From assembly GCA_016711925.1 (NCBI GenBank), contig JADJSA010000008.1, forward strand, positions 62,001 through 126,000: a stretch of DNA of 64,000 nucleotides, written 5' to 3'. This DNA comes from Candidatus Methylophosphatis haderslevensis (GTDB lineage Bacteria; Pseudomonadota; Gammaproteobacteria; Burkholderiales; Rhodocyclaceae). Both the position numbers and the translations under genes were made by a program. Under the pieces are notes generated by a model. That model was not told the origin of the DNA, searched no databases, and saw only the letters and a program-made list of their open reading frames with translations. Shown piece after piece: positions 63,648 to 64,000 of this stretch. The first letter of the stretch is position 1; the number at the start of each line of letters is the position of its first letter.

Positions 63648-64000
63648 CATATGTGTTTTGCCCGCAATGCGGCAGCCGTCTGATCGACCTCGAGCTGGGC
63701 GGCCAGACGCGCGCGGCCTGCGCCGACACCGCCTGCGGCTTCGTCCATTGGAACAACCCGGTGCCGGTGGTGGCGGCGCTGATCGAATGCACCGATCGCG
63801 ACGGCCAAATCCTGCTGGCATGCAATGCCGGATGGAAGCGGCGCTTCTTCGCGCTGATCACCGGCTTTCTCGAACGCGTGGAATCGCCCGAAGAGGGCAT
63901 CCGGCGCGAGATACGCGAGGAAGTCGGGCTGTCCACCGACTCGCTCGAACTGATCGGCCTCTATCCGTTCGAGCGCATGAACCAGATCATCATCGCCTAT
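63644..64000 (+). CDS. NudC-like Nudix hydrolase, cut by window edge
   Basis: The first 119 codons from the ATG at 63644, overlapping the previous gene (ATGA). An N-terminal zinc ribbon (CPQCGSRL, CADTACGF) precedes the Nudix box GFLERVESPEEGIRREIREE with VGL after it, matching Gx5Ex7REUxEExGU. The family hydrolyses NADH or related nucleoside diphosphates and, in NudC, removes NAD caps from RNA. The C-terminus lies outside the window. Confidence 0.88.
   Translation, partial: MTYVFCPQCGSRLIDLELGGQTRAACADTACGFVHWNNPVPVVAALIECTDRDGQILLACNAGWKRRFFALITGFLERVESPEEGIRREIREEVGLSTDSLELIGLYPFERMNQIIIAY

Overview
The window is GC-rich chromosomal DNA (about 65 percent by eye) from a betaproteobacterium. 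Gene content and order fit Rhodocyclales/Nitrosomonadales-type relatives: lapB-ugd-rfaE1-rfaD-comEA-cysM, thrS-infC-rpmI-rplT-pheS-pheT-ihfA-merR-tRNA-Pro, and surE-pcm-nlpD-rpoS. The taxon is an inference from gene order, not a database result.

Layout. 0-8.8 kb: cell-envelope genes. These are the lapB end, UDP-glucuronate and heptose sugar genes, a ComEA-like protein, cysM, then a ydbH-ynbE-ydbL outer-membrane lipid-homeostasis operon that overlaps a DnaQ-like exonuclease gene. 9.1-17.2 kb: translation genes. tRNA-Val is followed by a threonine-rich leader peptide and a terminator in front of thrS (candidate attenuator), then infC with an AUC start, rpmI, rplT, pheST, ihfA, a MerR regulator and tRNA-Pro. 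17.3-22.4 kb: surE-pcm-nlpD-rpoS and pyk. 22.5-23.9 kb: a tyrosine phenol-lyase/tryptophanase family enzyme.

24.4-27.6 kb is a lower-GC accessory island that I read as a decayed chromosomal integron. It has a truncated, frameshifted intI remnant on the + strand, an attI-like site, and at least four divergent cassettes on the - strand. The cassettes are separated by attC sites, one of them a textbook 57-bp site. They encode a HEPN-like protein, two secreted proteins, a 42-residue hydrophobic peptide and a protein of no recognised family.

27.7-49.4 kb: murI, a PduO-type cobalamin adenosyltransferase, an MFS transporter, a 954-nt stretch with no T at all (probably a sequencing artefact), glcDEF, a PP2C phosphatase, a soluble histidine kinase, corA, pntAB, fpr, rhlE, rlmM, and two overlapping c-di-GMP genes (HD-GYP and degenerate GGDEF-EAL) with a small lipoprotein gene. 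49.5-56.1 kb: a MarR regulator, a ugpB-like binding protein and ugpQ (both frameshifted, no permease genes beside them), a small secreted protein, a Ycf46-like AAA+ ATPase and glpK.

56.1-60.2 kb holds a large STAND/NLR-like gene: DUF4062, then a NACHT-type NTPase, then about 16 WD40 repeats that are nearly identical in part. A frame change interrupts the array. 60.4-63.1 kb is alaS, broken by an in-frame stop inside a patch of different codon usage. Two small exported-protein genes and the start of a NudC-like Nudix hydrolase end the window.

Six copies of an intergenic palindromic repeat with CCGCATGGAATGGCG / CGCCTATCCATGCGG-type ends (five exactly 95 bp, one 55 bp) are scattered through the window; I do not recognise the family. 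Frame breaks in ugpB, ugpQ, the NLR gene and alaS, together with the T-free block, mean that assembly error has to be excluded before biology is read into those loci.
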